DNA from: Podochytrium sp. JEL0797
Taxonomy: Eukaryota > Chytridiomycota > Chytridiomycetes > Chytridiales > Chytriomycetaceae
Direction: 5' to 3'
DNA length: 16,712 nt
NCBI GenBank assembly: GCA_027596195.1
Contig: JADGJG010000550.1
Span: forward strand, 1 to 16,712
The translations under genes were made by a program, and so were the position numbers. Below the pieces are notes generated by a model. The model saw only the letters and a program-made list of their open reading frames with translations, did no database searches and was not told the DNA's origin. Shown here in pieces: positions 1 through 9,936 of the stretch. How positions within the stretch are numbered: position 1 is the stretch's first letter; every line of letters starts with the position of its first letter.

Positions 1-596
1 TGTTTCGATACGCGGTGGTGTTCAAGTATGGAGGGGTTTATGCGGATGCGGATACGACTTGTTTGAAAAGTGTTGTGGAGTGGTTTCAAGGGTATGATGG
101 GGCTGAGTTGATTGTTGGCGTCGAGGTAACAAGAATCGCTTTTCTTCACCGACATTTCTCAACGCGATCCATCCAGTGGTATCCCGGCTTCTTCTCGCAC
201 ATCAATACAGAAGACTACTACAAACGCATGCAGCTACTTCAATGGACGTTTGCGGCTTCTCCCGGCCATCCAATGTTTGAACACCTCTTGGACGACATCT
301 CCAATCGCATCTTGTCCGCACCCATCGAATACCTCCAAGACCGCACGAACGTAGAATCTATCGGAGGTCCTCAAATCTTCACGCGGGCCATCAACGCGTA
401 TATGGAGAAACAGGGCGAATCCATCAACGGGCTGTCGGTGGAGAATCCGCAGGGATGGTTCCCAAAAAGTCGCGTCCTCGTACACCCCATGTTTTCTTTC
501 AACGCACGCGCAGCCGAGAGGTGGTTTTCGAAACGAACGGATTTTGTGAATCATCATTATTTTGGGGCTTCGAGTGAAGGATGGAAATTCATGTGA
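1..596 (+). CDS. OCH1-like GT32 glycosyltransferase, 5'-truncated
   Basis: This is the C-terminal part of a family 32 glycosyltransferase (Gly_transf_sug, OCH1/alpha-1,6-mannosyltransferase group). Such enzymes are usually type II Golgi membrane proteins that use a nucleotide sugar. The reading frame is open from base 3, so the true start and membrane anchor lie outside the window. The first visible residues carry the family signature FKYGGVYADADT, with the DAD metal and sugar-nucleotide motif. Further on are QWTFAASPGHP and GGPQIFTRAI, matching conserved blocks of the OCH1 group, and a late NHHYFGASSEGWK segment resembling the terminal H..G.W block. A 51-nt stretch at 126-176 starts GTAACA, ends CCAG and is a multiple of three. 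Removing it joins VGVE to WYPGFF and shortens a poorly conserved insertion, so it may be an intron, but the frame is open either way. The stop TGA at 594-596 lies 44 bp from the converging stop of the next gene. Family confidence is high; the precise acceptor and linkage are unknown. Confidence 0.85.
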   Translation, partial: FRYAVVFKYGGVYADADTTCLKSVVEWFQGYDGAELIVGVEVTRIAFLHRHFSTRSIQWYPGFFSHINTEDYYKRMQLLQWTFAASPGHPMFEHLLDDISNRILSAPIEYLQDRTNVESIGGPQIFTRAINAYMEKQGESINGLSVENPQGWFPKSRVLVHPMFSFNARAAERWFSKRTDFVNHHYFGASSEGWKFM

Positions 597-640
597 GAAT
601 GAGAGAAGGGATGGCTGCCTTTTATTTCATATTAGACAAA

Positions 641-1557
641 TTATGCATTCTCAATCCACTTGTTCATTTTGACGCGAATATTTCTGTTCACGACACCACC
701 CACACCAAACCCGGGAAGCGTTCGAAACACCCGCCCCCACGCACTCCCCCAATAGTTAGTCTTGACACTCCTCCAACGGTCAACCACCGAAGCGTGCGGG
801 TGGTTGTAGAGATCCAAACTGACCAAATGAATCGGAGTTGACACAAACTGCACCAAGCACGGCATGATCATCTGCGTCGTGAAATCGGCAGCCCGTTTTG
901 AGACTTGGAGCTCGTTTTGGTGGAACCTGCTTCCCACGGATGGACCGAGGAAGGAGGTTCCGACTGTGAGGGAGTCGCGGAGGCCGAATAGGAGGAAGGA
1001 GAGGGGTGGCACGGGTTTGGGTTTCACGGTTCCGAACCATTTCGTGAAGAGGCTGTCTTTCCAGCTACAGAGGACGATGTTGACGGAGGAGGAGGCGGCA
1101 AATTTTGGGACGCCGACTGGGGTGGAGTTGAAGATGCAGATTGATTCAGTGGTGTTGGCCTAATTGATTGGAATTTGATGGTTCATTACGGATAGAATAG
1201 AGAGAGGTGGGCTCAGGACTCACGACTGTATATGTGGCCCAAAAGATTGCAAATACGGGAAAGAAGATGGGTTGCCGCAAAGCTTTGATGGGAGTAGTGA
1301 CGAGCGCGTGGAATTCCCTCGTCAAACCCTGTTTCAACGGTTCCTTTCCCGAAGCGTTCGCAATAATACTCTTGTCAATAATGGCAACGACTGCAAGTGT
1401 CAGTGTCAGCTTCAAACGGTATAAACGCGGAGGGGAACAAGTTACTTGGTGCAACAAACATGCTCGTCACGAACCCCGCCACCAAATCAATCGACAAAGC
1501 CGTCGCGAGGCTGTCGAACTTCTCCAACCGGAACTCCTTAGGTGGTTTAGCGAACAT
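641..1557 (-). CDS. multi-pass membrane protein, paralogue A (three exons)
   Basis: The gene model is complement(join(641..1159, 1224..1390, 1446..1557)), 265 residues. Introns are 55 nt (donor GTAACT, acceptor TTGCAG) and 64 nt (donor GTGAGT, acceptor ATTAG). I chose the ATG at 1555-1557 because the neighbouring paralogue starts at the same place (MF.. then KF..LA.AL.IDL). I do not recognise a named function. Hydrophobic stretches fall near residues 20-42 (IDLVAGFVTSMFVAP), after RQPIFFPVFAIFWATYT, in LSFLLFGLRDSLTVGTSFLG and in PCLVQFVSTPIHLVSLDLY, with a final glycine-rich LPGFGVGGVVN segment, giving about four or five membrane spans. It resembles uncharacterised fungal membrane proteins sharing RDS.TV..SF and FGVGGV.N blocks, possibly mitochondrial, but that is only an impression. 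It is a tandem paralogue of the gene at 1802-2744. Confidence 0.72.
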
Positions 1558-1801
1558 TCCTGGTGATAATTTTTTGTTTCCAAATTTGGAAGGTGTCCTG
1601 GAATTCCGCTTGATTAATATTTCTAAAAGAAGTAGCGACCAATATTTATTCGCATTTTTCATTCCTTTTCGCATTGCTAACATTTGTATATTTATTCTGG
1701 TAATAATGAAAAGATGCGCCCGAGTAGAGGACATAATTCGAATATGAAAAAACTAAAAGAAATAGCGACGATCAACGTCCCAACTCAAACCCCGCAATTA
1801 T
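1558..1801. promoter_or_regulatory. intergenic spacer between paralogues A and B
   Basis: This 244-bp, AT-rich spacer holds the upstream region of paralogue A and the 3' flank of paralogue B, both on the minus strand. Two imperfect direct copies of a CTAAAAGAARTAGCGAC-like element lie near 1622-1639 and 1752-1768. They could be scars of the tandem duplication or paired regulatory sites. I see no gene in it. Confidence 0.35.
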
Positions 1802-2744
1802 TCACGCGTTCTTGACCCAATGATTCAACTCAACCCTCAAATGCCGATTCATCACCCCCCCAACCCCAAACCCAGGCAACGTCCGAAACACCCTCCCCCA
1901 CGCACTCCCCCAATAATTCACCCTCACACTCTTCCACCGTTCCGCCACCGACGCGTTCGGGTGATTATACAAATCCAAACTGACCAAATGGATCGGCGCT
2001 GACACAAACTGAACCAAACACGGAAGCGTCATTTGAGATACGAAATCCGCCGTCCGTTTGGAGACTTGCAGCTCGTTTTGGAGGAACTTGCTTCCCACGG
2101 GTGTGCCGAGGAACGCTGTTCCCACCGTCATGGAGTCGCGGAGGCCAAAGAGGAGGAAAGAGAGGGTTGGCACGGGTTTTGGTTTCACGGTTCCAAACAG
2201 TTTTGTGAAGACGCTGTCTTTCCATCCGCACACGGCGATATTCACGATGGACGAGTTGATGAAGGTGGGGAGGGTGGGGTTGATGTGGGATTCGATGCAG
2301 ATGGTTTGGGTGGTGTTGGCCTTTGGTGGGGGGTAGTATCAAAATGGATATGAGATTTTCGGACGCGGTAATTCGAGAGTGAGGAGACGGGAGCTCACCA
2401 TGACATAGGTGGCTCCAAAGATGGCAAAGACGGGGAAAAAGATGGGCTGGCGCATAAACTTGACAGGGGATGTGAAGAGGGTGTGGAACTCCCGCGCGAG
2501 AGAGTCTTTGAGCAGTTCCTTTCCTGAGGCATTCGCGATAATGCTCTTGTCGATAATGGCCACAACTAGATAGGATGGTCAGCTTCGGGCTGAACCACCC
2601 CGATAAGGCAGGGCTTGCAAGTCCTCACACACCTGGTGCTACAAACAAACTGGTGGTAAATCCTGCAAACAGATCGATTGTCAGGGCTTCGGCAACGCTT
2701 TGGAACTTGGTGAGTCGGAGTTCGGGTGGGGTTGGTGAGAACAT
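1802..2744 (-). CDS. multi-pass membrane protein, paralogue B (three exons)
   Basis: The gene model is complement(join(1802..2320, 2399..2565, 2633..2744)), 265 residues. All three exon lengths (519, 167, 112 nt) and both intron phases are the same as in paralogue A. The introns are longer (67 and 78 nt) and unrelated in sequence, as expected if only exons are constrained. The donor of the first intron is a weak G/GTGTGT; the second is ATG/GTGAGC. The protein begins MFSPTPPELRLTKF. It shares with A the blocks VAIIDKSIIANASGKE, RQPIFFPVFAIF, ANTT.., KPKPVP.LSFLLFGLRDS, HLVSLDLYNHP, NYWGSAWGRVFRTLPGFGVG and a terminal lysine/asparagine-rich tail. Differences are mostly conservative, so both copies appear to be under selection. 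Function is unknown; four or five transmembrane segments are inferred from hydrophobicity alone. Confidence 0.72.
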
Positions 2745-2945
2745 GTTTGCGATTGCCGGGTGATTTTTTTGGTGATTTTTTTGTTTTTTCCCGCTTGAAT
2801 TTGTCAAGCATGTGCGTTATCATGCAGATAAGGTTCAAAAACCCAGGGATATCAATGACGAGACGGATGAGTAGGCGATGAGCAAAGCACGCGATAATTG
2901 ACGCGATATTGAAATATGCAGCACATAACACAAACAAAAAAAACA
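2745..2945. promoter_or_regulatory. spacer between tomosyn 3' end and paralogue B
   Basis: These 201 bp contain the upstream region of paralogue B and the 3' flank of the tomosyn gene. T-rich GGTGATTTTTTT elements at about 2759-2783 resemble the sequence just upstream of paralogue A, suggesting that part of the promoter was duplicated with the gene. No gene is visible. Confidence 0.3.
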
Positions 2946-5900
2946 TCACAACTCCCACCACTTTTTCTTCTCCTGCCGCGCGTTATACTCCTTAATCGTT
3001 CGTAAGAAATCCGACGCACCCTGGTCCAAATCAGCAAACTTTTGATTCATGTCTTGCAACAGCTCCCCACGTTCATTGAGCGCGTTTTTGGTTTGGTCAA
3101 ACGCGCCGCCGAGGGAAGATGACCCGCCACCACCGCCACGAACAGGATTGGCAGTGTCCGGGTTTGCAGTTCCACCGCTCATCAGTTCCATCCGAGCTCG
3201 GGAGTCCGAGAGGGTCGTATCCCGTGGTCCCATGACTGCCAAGAAAAAAAGCCCGATCAGTTCACGCGCGAGATCGCAAAAAAAAAGGGTGGCAAAAACT
3301 CAACACAACGCGTCCAACTCAGACCGATCCCGGCCCCCCTCCTCCCTCTCCTTCCAATACGCATTCTGCTTCACAAAATCATACAACCGCATCTCCCCAC
3401 CCACCTTTCTCCTCCCCGCACCCATCACTTTATCACCCACGTCCCACTCCCTACCCACTCGAATCACGTTCCCTTCAACCACACCCACACATCCATCTTC
3501 AAATATAGCAACCTCATCCGCTGCACCCACCACAACGCGTTGTACCGTCTCCGCATTCACTCTGTCCAACCCAGGCAACCCCAACACAACCACCTCCCCA
3601 CTCCTCATCACAACCACCAATCCAGGCGCACCGTCTCTCAACTTTACAATCTGCGCTGCAACCCCGTGTTCCGCTTCCTCTGGAACCACAGCGGCACCGC
3701 GCAACGACTCCGTGCTAGGTCTGCCAAACAGTTTTCCCATCACCCATCCAGCGACATGATCCCCTGCAACAGGCAAAACTTCTCCTCGATGTGTCGTTTC
3801 CGCGAGTTTTTGCGCCGGTTTCAACGGTTGAAAGAGGATCACGGTTACAGTAGCGGGACCCACCCACACGAGGTAATGTTCCGTGTCCCGACGCGTGTTC
3901 GAGCTCGTTCCAGATGGGATCGGGTATCCGTCTTGATTCAAGAACGCGAGGAGGAGTGGGTTCGAGGGGAAGGGAGGTGGGGTGGTAGTAGGGTGTGGGT
4001 GGACTGTGGTTCGGCGGGAGACGGTGGGAACCGTGTCGAGACGGATCGCGTAGGAGAATAAAGCGCCAGATTGGGTCGCGATGAAGAGGGTGGGGTGGGC
4101 GTTTGGTTCTGTACGGTGAGAGAGAACCACGAAATTTAGTCTTTGACTCGAATTGGGCTTCAGATCTTCCCAAACCTTTGCTCGAAAACGTGCTCGCAAA
4201 CTGAATCATCGACACCCTCCCCGCAGCATCCCACCGCGTTCCCAATTGTTCCGTAAACACTGTCACACCCGTATTCAAATCCACAAGCGTTACATCGCCA
4301 TACGCCGTACTAAACGCGACCATCTCAAACTCAATCGAAACACACTCTGCTTCAATCACACCACTCGCCACGATTTGCACGAGCGCCGTCCATCTCTGGG
4401 ACCAGGGTTCAGAGAGGGTGGAGTGGTGTGGGAACGTGACGAGGGCGGTGTTATTTTTGACGAACACGTCTTCCTGCGGTTCGAGTCGAGGAGGTGGTAC
4501 ATCTTGGACGCGGGTATAGTTTCGAGGCGGAATCGGTGGCGGTCTCGGTTCATCGTGACTCGCACGGGGGGGAGGGAACTGAAGAGGCACGACAAGGTCC
4601 TCTTGACCCGGTGGTGTTTCACATTCCACATCTTCCAACTGGATAGATGTGATTTCTCTCACGAGGGGTGCATGTGAATCTCCCAGACTCCGGAACCCAA
4701 CCACTTCATCCACAACGCGATCCAATTCATCCATCACCCCGTCATCATCGATATCCAATTCCCCTTCTTCCTCCTCTTCCTCCACCTTTTGCACCAACAC
4801 AGCCAGGACAGCTCCACTCGCCACAACCAACACCCCATCTCGATCTGAATACCGCACCCGCACATTCGCCGACGCAGCAGAATCCTCCGAATCCGAATCC
4901 GCCGCAGGGGTGTCCGGAAACGGCACAAGGTTCCTCACACAGACACAATCCAAGAGCGAGTCAACACTAGTTCCCGTGTTTCCAACCGTCCAGAGTCGGA
5001 TACATCCGTCCTCTGCATGGGCTGTTGCTGCGCACGCGTAGGAAGCGTTGCGGTCGTTCGCGGGTTGAGAGAGGTGCGAGGCAAGGATGCGCGGGAGTGT
5101 GAGTATGTGGAGAGAAGCGGGGATTTCGTCCGTCTTGATTGGTGAAAGGGAGTAAGTCGATTGGACGAACGCGTGCGCTTGAATCGCGTATTGCGAACTG
5201 ACAGTCACATACACGGATTCCGAAAACGGGGAGACGCGGGAGATTCGGTCTCGCGGGTGAGTGTAGGGGATGGATGCCGTTTGTGTTGCGTGGATGGTGA
5301 TGGGTTTGTTGGGTGCGGGAGGCGGGGAGAACGTCACAAAGGAGACGAAGGACCGGAATCCTTGTTCATCAGCGAGCGTCCATGCCAAACACACGGTTTG
5401 AAGATCGGGTTCGGGACCCTCCAGGAGATGAAAATCGCGAATCAAAACCGTTTGGTCCGCCTCAAGAGATTCAATGCCGAGATCCGAAAGCGGGACTGGG
5501 ATGGTATATTCCGGGATCGAAAACGCGGGATCCAGGTCTTGCGAATTGGAATCCTTTGAAAACGTCTGTTTGAGGTTCGAAAATAGTTTCTGGGCTGCGC
5601 GTTTGACGCCCTTTTCGGGGGTTGTGGCTTCGGACGCGTTCCACGCCGTCAAAACGGATGCGTTTTCGGAACGGGTGAGAAGGGTTGTTTGGTTCTACCG
5701 ATTATCTCGATCAAGTCAGTACGATTTCCATGATCATCAAGAGGAGATAAGATGCGGGGTGTTTTACCATCCATTTCACATCCGCAATCGCATGACGCGT
5801 TCGAAACGTCACCGCCGCAACCCGCTCCCTCACTTGCCACAACACGATTTCACCACCAGTGTACCCCACCGCCAACACATTCCCCGAATCCATCGCCAAA

Positions 5901-6262
5901 CACGCGACCGCACCCTCGGCCAGAGCTGGAACGGCATAGCCCGATCCTTTCCCCGCCGCGGGGTCAACACAGATCACGGATCCGTCGCGGCATCCAACAA
6001 AGACGAATGAACTCGCAGGGATCGGGGCGATGCTTGCTGCGGAAGGGATGGAGAGTGTTTTGGTGGAGAGAGTTGCGCGGTTCAAGGATGTGAGGGAGGT
6101 CGGGGAGCAGAGGAGGAGGGGTTTGTCGCCGGGTGTGAAGTGGGTGGAGAGGGTGTTGGGGAGGGGAAGAATGTGGGTGGTGGTTGGGGAAAAGAGGAGT
6201 GAGGCAATGGGAAGACTGAGGCAGAAGGAGTCTTGGACGGGGTCGAACGAAGTTGCCGCCAT
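2946..6262 (-). CDS. tomosyn / Lgl-Sro7 family WD40 protein with R-SNARE tail
   Basis: The model is complement(join(2946..3235, 3305..5694, 5768..6262)), about 1,057 residues with one frame break. Tomosyns bind syntaxin and SNAP-25-type t-SNAREs and restrain exocytosis; yeast Sro7 is the relative lacking the SNARE tail. The N-terminal exon starts MAATSFDPVQDSF and holds WD40-like units (FVFVGCRDGSVICVD; LAVGYTGGEIVLWQ). The long middle exon continues the beta-propellers, with acidic and proline-rich loops around 4470-4800 and AYGDVTLVDLNTG, then LFIATQSGALFSYAI and AGWVMGKLFGRPSTE. The last exon has a Gly-rich linker and then an R-SNARE motif (ALNERGELLQDMNQKF, ending KKWWEL) whose Arg fits the zero layer. 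Introns are 73 nt (GTAAAA/GGTAG, with CTGAC branch) and 69 nt (GTTGAG/GGCAG). At 4173-4176 the frame shifts by one base; see findings. Confidence in the family is high. Confidence 0.86.
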
Positions 6263-6658
6263 TTTTCAATCAATTCTTTTTCGGAAGAAACTACAAGCGT
6301 TTATTTCTAACGGAATAAGCGATTCCTTTCCCTATGATTCCGTGGCAAGTTTGTTGAGGCAATACTGTTCGGCGCGTGTTTCCTTAATTCCTTTTAATTC
6401 GCGTGAAATACCCTGCTCGTGAGTATAGTGGCTTGGTTGTTGAGGATCAGTTCAACACCGATTCCATTTTTTAGGAGATAGGTACGCGTGTTTGTGCAAG
6501 GGCCAGATAGCAGTACCACAGGTCCACTTTTCGAAAAAGCTTCGCATCGCGAAAACGCCAAAACGCGCAAGAATTCAAACCGAGAAATGGCCGCTTTTTA
6601 TTTGACAAAAGACCAAGAAAACGTGAAAAAGAACGCACTCGAAAAATATCTAACCACC
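6263..6658. promoter_or_regulatory. intergenic region between MET3 and tomosyn
   Basis: This 396-bp stretch has no convincing gene. It should contain the tomosyn promoter (next to 6262) and the MET3 3' UTR and poly(A) region (next to 6659), as both genes run on the minus strand. A plus-strand ORF starting in it continues antisense into MET3 and has no family resemblance. I see no strong TATA box or known operator. Confidence 0.4.
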
Positions 6659-8560
<1,902 letters not shown>

Positions 8561-8740
8561 TCAGCGAATAATAAGTGATTGCGCTCGTGCGATGGCGCAA
8601 TTTGGAAAATGGCGCAATTTCAATTCCGAATCAATTCGCGATTCGCTGCTTTATTCGCCATTGATTCGCTTACTTGTTACTAGTATAGGTTTGAACTTTA
8701 ATAGGCATGCTTTACTAGGCTCTATATAAATTTAAAAAAA

Positions 8741-8784
8741 ATACTCGTGCCTCCTTCTTTTTTTTCTGCTAGAGGCACGAGCAT
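8741..8784. other. 10-bp perfect stem-loop followed by a T run
   Basis: CTCGTGCCTC at 8744-8753 pairs perfectly with GAGGCACGAG at 8772-8781. The stem extends to 13 bp with one mismatch, around an 18-nt T-rich loop. It is preceded by TATATAAA about 12-20 bp upstream and followed by six T residues (8784-8789). A folded RNA or cruciform element is possible; its function is unknown. Confidence 0.5.
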
Positions 8785-8936
8785 TTTTTGTAATGAGACG
8801 GGGGTTCCCACCCTAATCTTTACTTAAAATTCTTGGAAGTAAAAGTATTCAATTGTGAAATAAAGAACTTTAAGAACATTTAACTCTACGATAATTTCTT
8901 GCATTCTTTTCACTTTATTGTAAAAATAACGAAAGT

Positions 8937-8952
8937 GGGAACGCGTGTTCCC
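8937..8952. promoter_or_regulatory. GGGAAC...GTTCCC palindrome with ACGCGT core
   Basis: A 6-bp inverted repeat flanks a GCGT spacer, about 85 bp upstream of the NR2C2AP start codon. The core contains ACGCGT, the sequence of the fungal MluI cell-cycle box. A dimeric factor site is plausible but not shown. Confidence 0.35.
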
Positions 8953-9033
8953 GTTTCTGCCGCCCTGCGTAAATACCAAACAGAAAAGGTGTGTTTTTGT
9001 TTTTTCTGCGACTTGAACTTCCCCACACCAAAA

Positions 9034-9603
9034 ATGTCCCTGCTGCAAGACCCCTCGCTGTGCAAGATCAAAGTGTCCTCGACCCTCAACAAGGATTCCA
9101 AATCCTTTGGAAAACAATACCTCATTGATGGAAGTCTTGAAACTTGTTGGAACTCGGACCAGGTTGGTTGTTGCGACAAATACGAACCTTACCCCACCAA
9201 TCCGCTCAGATATGCCTGCCCAGCTTAAACCCCGCGCACATGCAGTGAAATACACAATCTGAATCCACACAACCATTCAAACATCCAGGGCCCCTCGCAA
9301 TGGATCATCCTCGAATTCTCAACCCCAACCACATCAACCCACCTCTCCCTCATGTTCCAAGGCGGTTTCTCAGCCTCACAACTCCGAGTCCTGATTTCAC
9401 CCACCTCCCCCCTCCCCGCATCGAGCAACGATTGGATCCCTCTCACGACTTTGTACCCCGAAGATTCGAATAAGGAACAGGTGTTTGCGGTGGGTCAAGA
9501 TGCTGCGTCATCGGTAACGGCGAGGAGTTGGAAGCTTGTGTTTGAGGAGCCGGGGGATACGTTTGGGAGGATTGTTTTGTACAAGTTGGATTTGAGGGTA
9601 TAA
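9034..9603 (+). CDS. NR2C2AP: NR2C2AP-like F5/8 type C (discoidin) domain protein
   Basis: The gene is join(9034..9162, 9289..9603), 147 residues, close to the size of animal nuclear receptor 2C2-associated protein. The name comes from the human protein; no nuclear-receptor role is implied in a fungus. The whole protein is one small discoidin-like beta-sandwich. Recognisable blocks are VSSTLNKDSKSFGKQ, ETCWNSDQ joined across the intron to GPSQWIILEF, FQGGFSASQLRV, YPEDSN and FEEPGDTFGRIVLYKLDLR. The intron is 126 nt (GTTGGT donor, CATCCAG acceptor) and contains an in-frame TAA, so splicing is needed. I chose the ATG at 9034 because it gives the family N-terminus directly; an in-frame frame upstream is open but unconserved. 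Codons from base 9130 onward lie inside the tandem duplication, and a second, 5'-truncated copy follows at 12916-13382. Confidence 0.87.
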
Positions 9604-9936
9604 TTACGAGGGATTCCCTGTGGAATGATCACGCACGTCATAGACTCTGGTGTCGGGAACAAATTATGTATGATTCTCGAAATAATGCAATTCTCATTAG
9701 TAAAATGACGGAAAGCAGAAGTTAATTTACTAAATAGCGAGTTACGTTGATCCTCACGTAAACAGCTAACGCTGCTCGTTAAGAAATTAATCCGATCCGT
9801 ATATCGCGTGTTTCATTTTGGAAACGCGCGCCAAGCCTCACTTTTTCACGTGATTTTTTGCGTCAACAAATGACAATTTAAAAGTGGAATTTTTTTTTGC
9901 ATTTTGCGGGAACGTGCTCAAAAAGTGACCACGAAC
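9604..9936. promoter_or_regulatory. NR2C2AP 3' flank and CAP gene promoter, copy 1
   Basis: No gene is visible in these 333 bp. A CACGTG E-box lies at 9847-9852, 85 bp before the CAP start codon. It is preserved in the second copy at 13629-13634 in the same setting (TTTTTCACGTGATTTTTT). CACGTG is bound by bHLH factors such as Cbf1 or Pho4 in yeast; the factor here is unknown. A GTTTCATTTTGGAAACGCG hairpin near 9809-9828 is not conserved in copy 2. Confidence 0.4.

Noticed and set aside
3049..3759. Plus-strand ORF with proline/serine/threonine-rich protein opposite tomosyn.
   Set aside because: Low-complexity translation of the antisense strand of a conserved coding region, crossing the intron of the real gene.
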